A stretch of 64,000 nt of DNA, from positions 170,342 through 234,341 of the forward strand of contig JAPPNN010000018.1 in assembly GCA_028873815.1 (NCBI GenBank), read 5' to 3'. Both the position numbers and the translations under genes were made by a program. The notes under the pieces were generated by a model. The model did not search any database. It worked only from the letters and a program-made list of their open reading frames with translations, and was not told the origin of the DNA. Below, in pieces: positions 52,477 to 60,933 of the stretch. Position 1 is the first letter of the stretch; each line of letters opens with the position of its first letter. Source of the stretch: Gemmatimonadota bacterium. GTDB taxonomy: Bacteria > Gemmatimonadota > Gemmatimonadetes > Longimicrobiales > Gaopeijiaceae.

Positions 52477-53045
52477 ACCGGCCGCTCCGTGTCCCGGTTC
52501 TCGTGGGCTCGGTGCGCCGCGGGCGCCAGTCGATCAAGGTGGCGCGCTTCGCCGGCGACCGGCTCGAACAGGCGGGGCTGGATGCGCCACTCCTGGACCT
52601 TCGCAGCCTGGATCTCCCGATCATGGAGGAGCGCCTGCACAAGCGGGACGACCCGCCGCCGGGGCTGGTCCGCTTCTCGGAGGCAGTGAAGGCCGCCGAC
52701 GCGGTGGTGGTCGTCAGCCCCGAATACAATGGCTCGATGCCGGGTGTGCTCAAGAACGCGCTCGACTATATCTACGGCGAGTGGTTCCGCAAGCCGGTCG
52801 GCATCGTGACCGTGTCGGCGGGAGGCTTCGGCGGCGTCCAGGTGCACAACCACCTGCAGCTTCTGTTCCTCCGCCTCAAGGCTCTGCCGGTGGCGGGAAT
52901 GCACGTCTCCAGGGTGTCGGGCAGCTTCGGCGAGGACGGCGAACCCCGGGAGGCGCACTACGAGAAGTCGTTCGCCGGCTTCATCGAGACGCTCGCCTGG
53001 TACGCCCGGACCATCCGGGCTGCGGTGGGCGCGGACGGGGGCTGA
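52473..53045 (+). CDS. NAD(P)H-dependent FMN reductase family flavoprotein
   Basis: This 190-residue protein starts at GTG 52473 in the ligase stop (GTGA). It has the flavodoxin-like pattern of FMN reductases: VLVGSVRRGRQSIKVARF, VVVVSPEYNGSMPGVLKNAL, and GIVTVSAGGFGGVQ. It could supply reduced flavin or keep electrons flowing to the flavin enzymes of the pathway. Coupling to the ligase gene supports a shared role. Confidence 0.85.
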   Translation: MNRPLRVPVLVGSVRRGRQSIKVARFAGDRLEQAGLDAPLLDLRSLDLPIMEERLHKRDDPPPGLVRFSEAVKAADAVVVVSPEYNGSMPGVLKNALDYIYGEWFRKPVGIVTVSAGGFGGVQVHNHLQLLFLRLKALPVAGMHVSRVSGSFGEDGEPREAHYEKSFAGFIETLAWYARTIRAAVGADGG

Positions 53046-53049
53046 TTCC

Positions 53050-54618
53050 ATGGGGTCGTTCTACCTCTCCACACCCATCTACTACGCCTCGGGCGAGCCG
53101 CACATCGGCCACGCCTACACGACCATCCTGGCCGACGTTCTGGCACGGTACCGGCGCCGCGCCGGCGACGACATCCTCTTCCTGACCGGAACCGATGAAC
53201 ACGGGCAGAAGATCCAGGAAGCGGCCGCGGCGGAGGGCGTCACGCCGCTCGAGCTGTGCGACGTCATGGCGGGGCGCTTCGAGGCCGCGTGGGAAGAGAT
53301 GGGGATCTCGCACGACCGCTTCATCCGCACCACCGAGGCGGAGCATATCGCCGTTGTGCGCGCCCTGCTGGAGCGTCTGTACGACAACGGCCTCATCTAC
53401 GAAGCCGAGTACGCCGGGTGGTACTCGGTGGGCCAGGAACGGTACTTCACGGAGAAGGAGATCGGGCCCGACCGGGTCGATCCCATCGCCGGCGGACCGG
53501 TCCAGCGGATCCGCGAGAAGAACCACTTCTTCAAGATGAGCGAGTTCCGTGAAAGGCTGGTCCGGCACATCGAGGACAATCCCGAGTGGATCGTGCCCGC
53601 CACGCGCCGCAACGAGGTCCTCGGCTTCCTCGCGCAAGGGCTCGCCGATCTGTCGATCTCCCGGCCGCGCTCGCGCATCCACTGGGGCATCCCCCTGCCC
53701 TGGGACTCCGACCAGGTGACCTACGTGTGGGTGGACGCGCTGACCAACTACGTCACGGCTTCCGGCGCCATCGAACCCGGGGCGGCCAGGGAAGAACGCG
53801 GCTTCGGCGACTCCCGGCGCCCCTCGTGGTGGCCCTGCGACGTCCACCTGATGGGCAAGGACATCGTCACCACGCACGCAGTCTACTGGCCGACGCTGCT
53901 GATGGGGGCCGACCTGCCCCTGCCCCGCAAGATACTCGCGCACGGCTGGTGGGTCGTGGGCGACACCAAGATGTCCAAGTCGCTTGGCAACGTGGTGGAC
54001 CCGCTCGATCTGAGGGAGCAGTACGGGACCGACGCCGTCCGCTGGTACCTGATGCGCGAGATGCCGACCGGCCAGGACGCATCCTACACCCCGGACCGCT
54101 TCCTCATCCGCTACGACGAACTGCGCAACATTTTCGGCAATCTGGCGCACCGCACACTGTCGATGGTGAAGCGGTACCGGGTGGGCACCGTTCCCGACGC
54201 CCCCGCCGAGAGCCTGGCCCGCGAGACCGCGCAGGCGATGACCGCGTACCGGCGAGGCCTTGACGACTACCGGTTCCACGAGGGATTTGCGGCCGCGATG
54301 GACCTGGCCAGGGCCGCGAACGGATTCGTGGAGGCGCGGGAGCCGTGGGCGCTTGCGCGAGATCCGGGTCGCGCCGTGGAACTCGACGAAACCCTCGCGA
54401 CCCTCGTGCGGACGCTTGCCGTGCTCGCTGTGATGTTCGAACCCGTCATGCCCGTGCAGGCGCGCGAACTGGCGCTGCGGCTGGGCCTGGAGCACGTGCC
54501 GCTCCTGGCGGACCTCGAAACCGTCGACCTTTCCGGGCGTACGGTAAGGGTGGGCCAACCCCTTTTCCCGCGCGTAGATCCGGGATCTTCCGATCAGGAG
54601 GAATCACCTGTTACTTGA
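53050..54618 (+). CDS. metG: methionyl-tRNA synthetase
   Basis: This 522-residue class I synthetase has the HIGH motif in GEPHIGHAYTTILADVLAR, FLTGTDEHGQKIQE, WVDALTNYVTA and KMSKS in GDTKMSKSLGNVVDP. It charges tRNA-Met for translation. It is a short form without the Cys zinc knuckle insert and without the C-terminal tRNA-binding EMAP domain. The start is 4 bp after the FMN reductase stop, so transcription may continue from the ligase gene. Confidence 0.95.
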   Translation: MGSFYLSTPIYYASGEPHIGHAYTTILADVLARYRRRAGDDILFLTGTDEHGQKIQEAAAAEGVTPLELCDVMAGRFEAAWEEMGISHDRFIRTTEAEHIAVVRALLERLYDNGLIYEAEYAGWYSVGQERYFTEKEIGPDRVDPIAGGPVQRIREKNHFFKMSEFRERLVRHIEDNPEWIVPATRRNEVLGFLAQGLADLSISRPRSRIHWGIPLPWDSDQVTYVWVDALTNYVTASGAIEPGAAREERGFGDSRRPSWWPCDVHLMGKDIVTTHAVYWPTLLMGADLPLPRKILAHGWWVVGDTKMSKSLGNVVDPLDLREQYGTDAVRWYLMREMPTGQDASYTPDRFLIRYDELRNIFGNLAHRTLSMVKRYRVGTVPDAPAESLARETAQAMTAYRRGLDDYRFHEGFAAAMDLARAANGFVEAREPWALARDPGRAVELDETLATLVRTLAVLAVMFEPVMPVQARELALRLGLEHVPLLADLETVDLSGRTVRVGQPLFPRVDPGSSDQEESPVT

Positions 54619-54641
54619 CCCCGTGGTGACAGACAAGTAAC
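54610..54641. promoter_or_regulatory. inverted repeat at the metG/M23 junction
   Basis: GTTACTTG (54610-54617) and CAAGTAAC (54634-54641) are perfect 8-bp inverted arms 16 bp apart. The left arm covers the metG stop codon and the right arm ends 11 bp before the M23 start codon. It may be an operator or a processing or termination hairpin. It does not follow the 21-bp spacing of the tandem-dyad elements. Confidence 0.4.
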
Positions 54642-54652
54642 CTATCAGCCAC

Positions 54653-55582
54653 ATGTTTACCGACCGATGGACCGTCCTCCTGCTGAAGGGCGATGACGAA
54701 GAGGTGCGGCAGTATTCGATGCCGCGCTCGACGGTGCGGCGGGCGGGATTGGCCCTGGGCGTGTTCGGGGTGCTTTTCCTGGTGGCCGCGGCCTTCCTGG
54801 TGTACGACAGCGGAGCGCGCCTGCGCGCCGCCAATCTGGCCAGGGAGAATCGGCTTCTGGAAGACCAGCTTGCCAACTACCACGGCAGACTCGGCGACCT
54901 CGACGAGACCATCGCCGGACTCGCAGAGAGGGATCGCCACACACGGCTGCTGGCCGGCCGCGTCGGCTTTGACGAAGAGGTGTTCGAGGTCGGTGTCGGT
55001 GGCCCGGGACTGGAATCGCCCGGCGAAGACGAGCTCTGGCGCCTGGATCCGGAAGCTTCGGAAGCGGCGTACGCGTTCCGCTACGACCTTGCGATGCTCG
55101 AACGGAAGGTGGATCTGCTCGACGAGAGCCTCGATGAGACGACTGCCGCATTCGAGTCCGACGCGGCGCGCCTGGCGGCGATTCCATCGATCTCCCCGGT
55201 GGGCGGCCTGTTGTCGTCCAGGTTCAGCCGGAGCCGGCGGCATCCCATCCACATGGTCGACCTGCCCCATGAGGGTATCGATGTCCACGCTATCTACGGG
55301 ACTCCGATCGTGGCCACCGGCGCTGGTGTCGTCACCTACGCGGGGCGGATGTCCAGTTACGGGAACCTGATCGAGATCGACCACGGCTACGGTTACGTCA
55401 CGCGCTACGCTCACGCTTCCCGGCTGCTTGCCCACGTCGGCAAGAGAGTTCGCCGGGACGAGGTCGTCGCCGAAGTGGGATGCACCGGGACCTGCACGGC
55501 GCCGCACGTCCACTATGAAGTCCGTCGGAACAGCACGCCGGTCGATCCGCTGAACTACGTCCTCGCGCGCGCCATCCAGTAG
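54653..55582 (+). CDS. membrane-anchored M23-family peptidase (LytM-like)
   Basis: This 309-residue protein has one N-terminal membrane segment (LALGVFGVLFLVAAAFLVY), then a coiled-coil-like region (LARENRLLEDQLANYHGRLG) and the M23 domain from ~185. Zinc and catalytic motifs are complete: HEGIDVHA (His, Asp), RYAHASRLL and APHVHYEV (HxH). Such proteins cut peptidoglycan cross-bridges or activate amidases during growth and division. It resembles the coiled-coil M23 proteins that pair with bactofilins, although no bactofilin gene is next to it. Confidence 0.9.
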   Translation: MFTDRWTVLLLKGDDEEVRQYSMPRSTVRRAGLALGVFGVLFLVAAAFLVYDSGARLRAANLARENRLLEDQLANYHGRLGDLDETIAGLAERDRHTRLLAGRVGFDEEVFEVGVGGPGLESPGEDELWRLDPEASEAAYAFRYDLAMLERKVDLLDESLDETTAAFESDAARLAAIPSISPVGGLLSSRFSRSRRHPIHMVDLPHEGIDVHAIYGTPIVATGAGVVTYAGRMSSYGNLIEIDHGYGYVTRYAHASRLLAHVGKRVRRDEVVAEVGCTGTCTAPHVHYEVRRNSTPVDPLNYVLARAIQ

Positions 55583-55702
55583 GACGGGCCCCTCCCGACC
55601 GCATTCGCCCGTCTTGATGCAGTCCTTTTTCGTCCTTACCTTGGGCGGCGCGCGGCCTTTTGGGGCGACAGCAACGTACGGCCTACTTCAGGGAGCGAAG
55701 TC

Positions 55703-56485
55703 ATGAAGCGAAGCAGCACTGGCACAGGGTTGGCTGCAATCCTGGTCACCACGATTCTGGCCGCATGCGGGCCCGGCGAAGCCACGATCATCGTCGCGCT
55801 CGGAGACGAGACCAGCGAAGACGCAAATGCCCTCGACGGGGTCGAAGTCCGGCTGTTGCCGTACGACCGGGACCAGATTTTCGATTCGCTGACCGCGGTG
55901 GCGGCCGCCGCAGGAATGCCCGAGCCCGAAGTCCCGCCGGATCTGCTCGCGGCACAGGAGGAGATCGCGCAGGCCCAGCAGGAGTGGCGAGACACGGAGA
56001 CGCGGTGGAACGTTCTGCGCGACTCGCTCCAGACGCTGAACAATGCCATGGAGGGACTGAACCGGGCCCAGCGCGCCTACATGGAACTCTACAACCAGTA
56101 TCAGGATCTGGAGGGCGACTACAATCGCGCGGAACAGCAACTCGGAAGGCTCTTCGACAACTTCACCTCGCTTCAGCAGGCCGCCATCGGGCGCATGGAT
56201 AGCATCAACATCGTCCAGGCGGACTGGGCCGACCAGGCGTTCGAGGACGTGGGCCTGATCATCGCGGCCAGGATCGAGTTGACCGGCCTGGAGGAACACG
56301 CAGACACGACCGGTGTGGAGGGCGTGGCCGCGTTCGAGGCCGCTCCCGGGCAGTACTGGGTCTACGCGCGTCACGAACTGCCGTACAACGAGCTCTATTG
56401 GAACATCCCGATAGCGATCACGCGCGAGGAACCGGTCGTCCTGCGGCTCAACCGCGACAACGCGGTCGTGAGACAGATCTTCTAG
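55703..56485 (+). CDS. lipoprotein with coiled-coil region, unknown function
   Basis: This 260-residue protein starts at ATG 55703 with GGGAG upstream. The signal ends in TTILAACGPG, a lipobox. Residues ~85-160 are Gln/Glu-rich and heptad-like (AQEEIAQAQQEWRDTETRWN, LYNQYQDLEGDYNRAEQQLG). The C-terminal ~90 residues are a small beta domain (GVEGVAAFEAAPGQYWVYAR) resembling a regulatory-like fold. I do not recognise a named family. The stop codon TAG is also the first three bases of the dispersed repeat. Confidence 0.65.
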   Translation: MKRSSTGTGLAAILVTTILAACGPGEATIIVALGDETSEDANALDGVEVRLLPYDRDQIFDSLTAVAAAAGMPEPEVPPDLLAAQEEIAQAQQEWRDTETRWNVLRDSLQTLNNAMEGLNRAQRAYMELYNQYQDLEGDYNRAEQQLGRLFDNFTSLQQAAIGRMDSINIVQADWADQAFEDVGLIIAARIELTGLEEHADTTGVEGVAAFEAAPGQYWVYARHELPYNELYWNIPIAITREEPVVLRLNRDNAVVRQIF

Positions 56486-56615
56486 CAGTCCGTGGATAAA
56501 GCCGCCCGAGCACCGAGAGCGGCGAGGCGCCGGGCCGGCAAGGCGCGACGAAGGGCCAGTAGCAGCGCTACGGGCCCGAGGAGCAACGCAGAGCGCGGCC
56601 TCGACAAACGGCTAT
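56483..56615 (+). repeat. dispersed GC-rich repeat, full copy
   Basis: The first ~54 bases (TAGCAGTCCGTGGATAAAGC onwards) are identical to 61515-61568. The rest contains a strong hairpin (56552-56576: GGGCCAGTAGC, loop AGC, GCTACGGGCCC) and ends CTAT at the tandem-dyad element. Its right end is shared with 1264-1309. It begins exactly at the TAG stop of the lipoprotein gene. No ORF or transposase is inside, so it is a small non-autonomous or structural repeat. Confidence 0.7.
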
Positions 56616-56657
56616 GTATAGCAAACACGACATTGTGTAAACTTTGCTTTACATTGT
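56616..56657 (+). promoter_or_regulatory. tandem 21-bp dyad element upstream of the FadJ-like gene
   Basis: GTATAGCAAACACGAC (56616-56631), spacer ATTGT, GTAAACTTTGCTTTAC (56637-56652) and spacer ATTGT have a 21-bp period. The element is fused to the right end of the dispersed repeat and lies about 140 bp before ATG 56796. The segment 56658-56795 is a GC-rich leader with no recognisable gene. Confidence 0.55.
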
Positions 56658-56795
56658 GAGGACTTGCGGCCGAGCGTCCGGCCCGGATGCATCGCCGTTC
56701 GAATGCCGGGGGGATTTTGTCCACGGGCTGCCCGCGCCCACGGCGCCGGGCGCGGTTCACCCGCACGAGCACCGCCCACCCGGCGTACCCGATCG

Positions 56796-59033
56796 ATGAA
56801 TCCGCGCTTCGAACTCGACGCGGAGGGCGTCGGGCAGATCATCTTCGGTGACCCCCTGCGGGCGCACAACGTCCTCACGGAGGAGGTGCTGCTCGACCTG
56901 GAGCAGGCGGTCGCGCAGGCGCACGACGCCGCGGGAGAGGGTCGTCTCCGGGTGCTGCTGATCGCGTCCGCCAAGCCCGGTTCGTTTATCGCCGGGGCGG
57001 ACGTAGACGCCATCACCGCCATCGCCGCGGCCGGGGACCGCAAGCGGGGGGTCGAGATCTCGCGCCGGATCCAGGCCATGTTCGGGCGCATCGCCGAAAT
57101 GCCGGTACCGACGATCGCGGCCATCCGGGGAATCTGCCTCGGTGGCGGGACCGAGCTGGCGCTGGCGTGTCACTACCGCGTCAGCGACGACGGCGACCGC
57201 ACCCGCATCGGTTTGCCCGAAGTGCAGTTGGGCATTCTGCCCGGGTGGGGTGGGACCACGCGTCTGCCGCGCCTGGTGGGGCTGCGCGCCGCCCTGGACC
57301 TCCTGCTCACCGGCAAACCCGCGCGGGTTTCAAAGGCGAAGCGAATCGGCCTGGTGGACCAGGTCTTCCCACGGCATCAGTTCCGCGAGCGTTGCCTGGA
57401 CTTCGCCCGCGACGTGGCGGACGGCCATGGCCAGGGGCGGGATGCGCGTGCTACGTCCGGCCGTCGGGAGCGGCGCGCGCGCGTGGGGTCCGGCCGTCCC
57501 AGGGTGCGACGCGGTGTCGTGGCCCGGCTGCTGGACGGTACGGCGCCCGGCAGGTGGCTCGTGTTGCGGATGGCGGGCCGGCGCGTCCTGAAGCTCACCG
57601 GTGGCAGGTACGTCGCGCCGCTCAGGATCCTGAGCGTGGTGCGCCGCGGGCTGCGCGGCGGTCCGGCGGCGGGACTCCAGGCCGAGGCCGAGGCGATCGG
57701 CAACCTGATCGCATCGCCCGTGTGCCGCCATCTGCTCGGGCTCTTCGGCTGGCGGGAGGCGGCCCGCAAGGGACCGTGGTCGGATGGCGGCCGCGACGCG
57801 GGGGTGGACAGGGTCGCGGTCGTCGGGGCCGGCCAGTTGGGGGCCGGGATCGCACAGCTGGCGGCGTACAATGATCTTCCCGTGCGGATGAAGGACGTGC
57901 GCCACGAGGCCGTGGCGGGGGGGCTCGCCTATGCGCGCTCGGTCTTCGACGGCGCCGTGAAGCGCCGCAAGCTCCGCCGCCGGGATGCCATGACGAAGAT
58001 GGCGATGATCTCGGGAGGGCTCGACTACTCGGGCGTGGCGCTGGCCGGCCTGGTGGTCGAGGCGGTCGTCGAGCGCATGGACGTCAAGCAGGCCGTGCTC
58101 AGGGAGGTCGAAGCGGCCGTGCGTGCCGAGGCGGTGATCGTGACCAACACGTCGTCGCTGTCGATCGACGAGATGGCGAGCGTCCTGGAGCGGCCCGGCA
58201 GGTTCGCCGGAATGCACTTCTTCCACCCGGTTCACCGCATGCCGCTCGTGGAGGTGGTGGCGGGCGAGAGGACCGGCGCCGACACGATCGAGACAATTGC
58301 CGCGCTCGCGGTGCGCCTCGGCAAGGTCCCCGTCATCACGCGGGACGGACCCGGCTTCCTGGTCAACCGCATCATCGGACCGGGGTTGAACGAGGCCGGG
58401 CATCTGCTCGACGAGGGCTGGGACGCGGCCGCGCTGGACCATGTCTGGACCCGGTTCGGCATGCCGATGGGCCCCTGCCGCCTGATCGACACAATCGGCA
58501 TGGAGGTTGCGTACCACGCGGGACAGGCGCTGGCCGCCGCGTTCGGTGATCGCCTGGCGCCCGCCCGCTCCCTCACGAGTCTGGCGACATCGAATCGGCC
58601 GGGCCAGAAGGGCGGCAGAGGGTTCTACCTGTACGAAGGCGCCAAGCCGAAGGGCATCGATCCCTCCGTGTACGCGGACATGGGCGTGTCCTCGCCGCGC
58701 TCCGATCTGGACCCTGCCGGCGCGCGGGACCGGACGATCCTCGCCATGGTCAACGAGGCGGCCAGGGTGCTTGAGGACGGCATCGTGCCCGGCGCGGCGG
58801 ACGTGGATCTGGGCATGATCATGGGCGCCGGGTTTCCGCCCTTCCGGGGCGGCCTGTTGAAGTACGCGGACGATCGGGGCCTGCACGAGATCTTCGCCAC
58901 GCTCTCGGCCCTTCACGACGCGCACGGCAACCGCTTCGAGCCGAGTGCCCTACTCACGCAATTGGCCGAGGGGGGCGAGACCTTCCACCGAGCGTTTCCG
59001 CCAGCCGACGGTGCACGCACGGAGCGGGAATGA
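56796..59033 (+). CDS. FadJ/FadB-like enoyl-CoA hydratase/3-hydroxyacyl-CoA dehydrogenase fusion
   Basis: This 745-residue protein starts at ATG 56796. Residues 1-200 are the crotonase domain (GSFIAGADVDAI, GGGTELALACHYR, ILPGWGGTTRLPRLVGLRAA). A linker with an Arg/Gly-rich stretch (~210-245) follows. The 3-hydroxyacyl-CoA dehydrogenase part begins at VAVVGAGQLGAGIAQLAAYN (~343) and has VTNTSSLSIDEMA, MHFFHPVHRMPLVEVV with the catalytic His, and GFLVNRIIGPGLNEAGHLL. It carries out two steps of fatty-acid beta-oxidation and may also serve the pimeloyl-type intermediates expected from the anthraniloyl-CoA route. It overlaps the MocA gene by 4 bp. Confidence 0.9.
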   Translation: MNPRFELDAEGVGQIIFGDPLRAHNVLTEEVLLDLEQAVAQAHDAAGEGRLRVLLIASAKPGSFIAGADVDAITAIAAAGDRKRGVEISRRIQAMFGRIAEMPVPTIAAIRGICLGGGTELALACHYRVSDDGDRTRIGLPEVQLGILPGWGGTTRLPRLVGLRAALDLLLTGKPARVSKAKRIGLVDQVFPRHQFRERCLDFARDVADGHGQGRDARATSGRRERRARVGSGRPRVRRGVVARLLDGTAPGRWLVLRMAGRRVLKLTGGRYVAPLRILSVVRRGLRGGPAAGLQAEAEAIGNLIASPVCRHLLGLFGWREAARKGPWSDGGRDAGVDRVAVVGAGQLGAGIAQLAAYNDLPVRMKDVRHEAVAGGLAYARSVFDGAVKRRKLRRRDAMTKMAMISGGLDYSGVALAGLVVEAVVERMDVKQAVLREVEAAVRAEAVIVTNTSSLSIDEMASVLERPGRFAGMHFFHPVHRMPLVEVVAGERTGADTIETIAALAVRLGKVPVITRDGPGFLVNRIIGPGLNEAGHLLDEGWDAAALDHVWTRFGMPMGPCRLIDTIGMEVAYHAGQALAAAFGDRLAPARSLTSLATSNRPGQKGGRGFYLYEGAKPKGIDPSVYADMGVSSPRSDLDPAGARDRTILAMVNEAARVLEDGIVPGAADVDLGMIMGAGFPPFRGGLLKYADDRGLHEIFATLSALHDAHGNRFEPSALLTQLAEGGETFHRAFPPADGARTERE

Positions 59034-59710
59034 GCAGGACACGCCCGCCCGCCCGACCGGACCGGCGAACGGCGCCGCGCGTCGCGGGCCTCGTGCTGGC
59101 CGCCGGCGGATCGTCGCGGATGGGCACCGCGAAAGCACTCCTGGACGCGGACGGGATGACCTTCGTCGGGCGGCTGGTACAGACACTGGCACGCGCCGGG
59201 TGCGACCCCGTGGTCGTCGTCGCGCCTGCCCGCACCGGCGCCGTGGCTGACGAGGCGGCGCGATCCGGGGCGCGCCTCGTGGTGAACCCGGACGGCGCGG
59301 GCGGCCAGATCGGCTCGCTCCGGGCAGGGCTCTCGTGGCTGGCCCATAGTAACGATCCGCCGGCCGCGGTGCTGTTCACCCCGGTCGACAACCCGGCCGT
59401 CGCGCCGACAACCGTCGAGGCGCTGATCGCCGCGTGGGACACCGCCCGCGCCACCAGCGCCGCCCGCGCCGCCATTGTCCTGCCCCGCTGGGGGGATCGG
59501 CGCGGGCATCCCGTGCTGGCCGACATGAGAATCGCACACGAGTTCCACGAGCGCGGCCTGCCGGAAGGGGCGCGCACGGTGGTGCGGCGCGATCCCGGCC
59601 GGGTGGTGGAGGTCGAGGTCGAGGACCCGGGCGCCGTGGAGGACATCGACACGCCCGAGCGATACCGGCGGCGGTTCCGGCCAGAGGCCTCGTCCGGCGA
59701 ATCCGCATGA
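59030..59710 (+). CDS. MocA-like molybdenum cofactor nucleotidyltransferase
   Basis: This 226-residue protein has the nucleotide-binding signature LVLAAGGSSRMGTAKALLDA. It has FTPVDNPAVAPTTVEAL with the metal-binding Asp and HPVLADMRIAHEF; the end VEDIDTPERYRR is typical of the MobA/MocA group. MocA adds CMP to molybdopterin for xanthine-dehydrogenase-type enzymes. It is coupled to XdhC downstream (ATGA), which supports molybdoenzyme maturation, although no molybdenum hydroxylase gene is in the window. Confidence 0.82.
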   Translation: MSRTRPPARPDRRTAPRVAGLVLAAGGSSRMGTAKALLDADGMTFVGRLVQTLARAGCDPVVVVAPARTGAVADEAARSGARLVVNPDGAGGQIGSLRAGLSWLAHSNDPPAAVLFTPVDNPAVAPTTVEALIAAWDTARATSAARAAIVLPRWGDRRGHPVLADMRIAHEFHERGLPEGARTVVRRDPGRVVEVEVEDPGAVEDIDTPERYRRRFRPEASSGESA

Positions 59711-60558
59711 ATCCGTCCGCCGCGCAGGTAGCCGCCCGCGTCCTGGAAGCGCTCGGACGGGGTGAACGCATATACACGGCGGTCGTGACCGGGGCGCTCG
59801 ACCCCGCGCTGATCGGGCGGCGGTGGTGGCTCTCAGGCAGGCGACACGGGGGCTCGCTCGGGAGCCCGGCGCTCGACGAAGCGGTCGCCGCGGCTGTGCC
59901 GGCTCTCTTCCCCCCCAGAGAATCCCGCGGTGCCCTCAGCCGCGACTTTCGTTACCAGGACGGCGACCGGGCCGCCACGGCCACGGTCTATGTCGAACTC
60001 CACGGCCCGCCCGCGCGCATGGTGATCGTGGGAGCGGGACATATAGCCATTCCGCTGTCCCGGATGGCTGGAATGCTGGGAATGCGGGTCGAAGTGCTGG
60101 ACGACCGCACGGACTTTGCCGCGGCAGACCGTTTTCCGGAGGCCGCCGGGGTGCGCGTGATCGACTTCCGCGACCCCTTTGCGGACATGGACCTGGGCCC
60201 GTCCGACCATGTCGTGCTGGTCACGCGGGGGCACAGCTTCGACTACGAGTGCCTGGTGCGCCTGTTGCGCATGTCCGCGCCGCCCGGCTACATCGGTATG
60301 ATCGGGAGCCGCCGCCGGGTGCGTGCAACCCACGAGCAGCTTGTTCGAGAGGGCTTCACGACCGACGAATTGAGCCGGGTGCGAGCCCCGGTCGGCCTGG
60401 ATCTGGGTGGGCAGACCCCGGCTGAAATCGCGGTTTCGGTAGTGGCGGAGATCATTCTGTTTCACGCGGGCGGCACGGGGGTGCCCCTCGTGGAGAAGGA
60501 GCGGGTCGTCGAGCGGTTCTTCGGCGACCGGGGAGCACGGCACGCCGCCGAGGACTGA
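59707..60558 (+). CDS. XdhC-family molybdenum cofactor maturation protein
   Basis: This 283-residue protein starts at ATG 59707. It has an N-terminal XdhC/CoxI region and the C-terminal Rossmann domain: MVIVGAGHIAIPLSRMAGML, VEVLDDRTDFA, VLVTRGHSFDYECL, GYIGMIGSRRRV and GLDLGGQTPAEIAVSVVAEI. XdhC inserts sulfurated molybdenum cofactor into xanthine dehydrogenase-like enzymes. It stands between MocA and a second, N-domain-only XdhC protein. Confidence 0.87.
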   Translation: MNPSAAQVAARVLEALGRGERIYTAVVTGALDPALIGRRWWLSGRRHGGSLGSPALDEAVAAAVPALFPPRESRGALSRDFRYQDGDRAATATVYVELHGPPARMVIVGAGHIAIPLSRMAGMLGMRVEVLDDRTDFAAADRFPEAAGVRVIDFRDPFADMDLGPSDHVVLVTRGHSFDYECLVRLLRMSAPPGYIGMIGSRRRVRATHEQLVREGFTTDELSRVRAPVGLDLGGQTPAEIAVSVVAEIILFHAGGTGVPLVEKERVVERFFGDRGARHAAED

Positions 60559-60585
60559 AAAGCCGCCGCGTGCAGTCACCAGCGC

Positions 60586-60933
60586 ATGCAAGGGAGGACC
60601 GAGTTGGACGAAAAGGAGTTGCTGGGCCAATTGGCGACGCTGCGCGAGCCGGCCGTACTGGCTACGATCGTGTCCGCCAGGGGTTCCACCCCGCGCAAGA
60701 CCGGCGCACGGATGCTTGTTGGGCGGGAAGGCGTGATCGCCGGGACCGTGGGGGGAGGTTGCGGCGAAGGCGAAGTGATCGCGGCCGCTGAGGAGCTGTT
60801 CGCCGGCGGGCCGCCGAGGACCGTTCGCGTCGACCTCACCGATGACTTCACGACATGGAGCCCGGCGGTGTGCGGCGGGATCATGGACGTGTTCATCGAG
60901 CGCGCCAACCCCGAACGATTCGACGACTCGTGA
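60586..60933 (+). CDS. XdhC/CoxI N-terminal-domain protein
   Basis: This 115-residue protein starts at ATG 60586 and has the CoxI/XdhC N-terminal pattern PAVLATIVSARGSTPRKTGA, GVIAGTVGGGCGEGEVI and VCGGIMDVFIE, including the conserved Cys residues. It lacks the Rossmann domain. It probably works with the preceding XdhC as a split pair, as in some cox operons. The stop overlaps the DUF402 gene start (GTGA). Confidence 0.83.
   Translation: MQGRTELDEKELLGQLATLREPAVLATIVSARGSTPRKTGARMLVGREGVIAGTVGGGCGEGEVIAAAEELFAGGPPRTVRVDLTDDFTTWSPAVCGGIMDVFIERANPERFDDS

Noticed and set aside
54610..54641. Inverted repeat at metG/M23 as a sixth tandem-dyad element
   Set aside because: Its arms do not fit the 16+5 bp unit or the 21-bp spacing, so it is listed as a separate inverted repeat.
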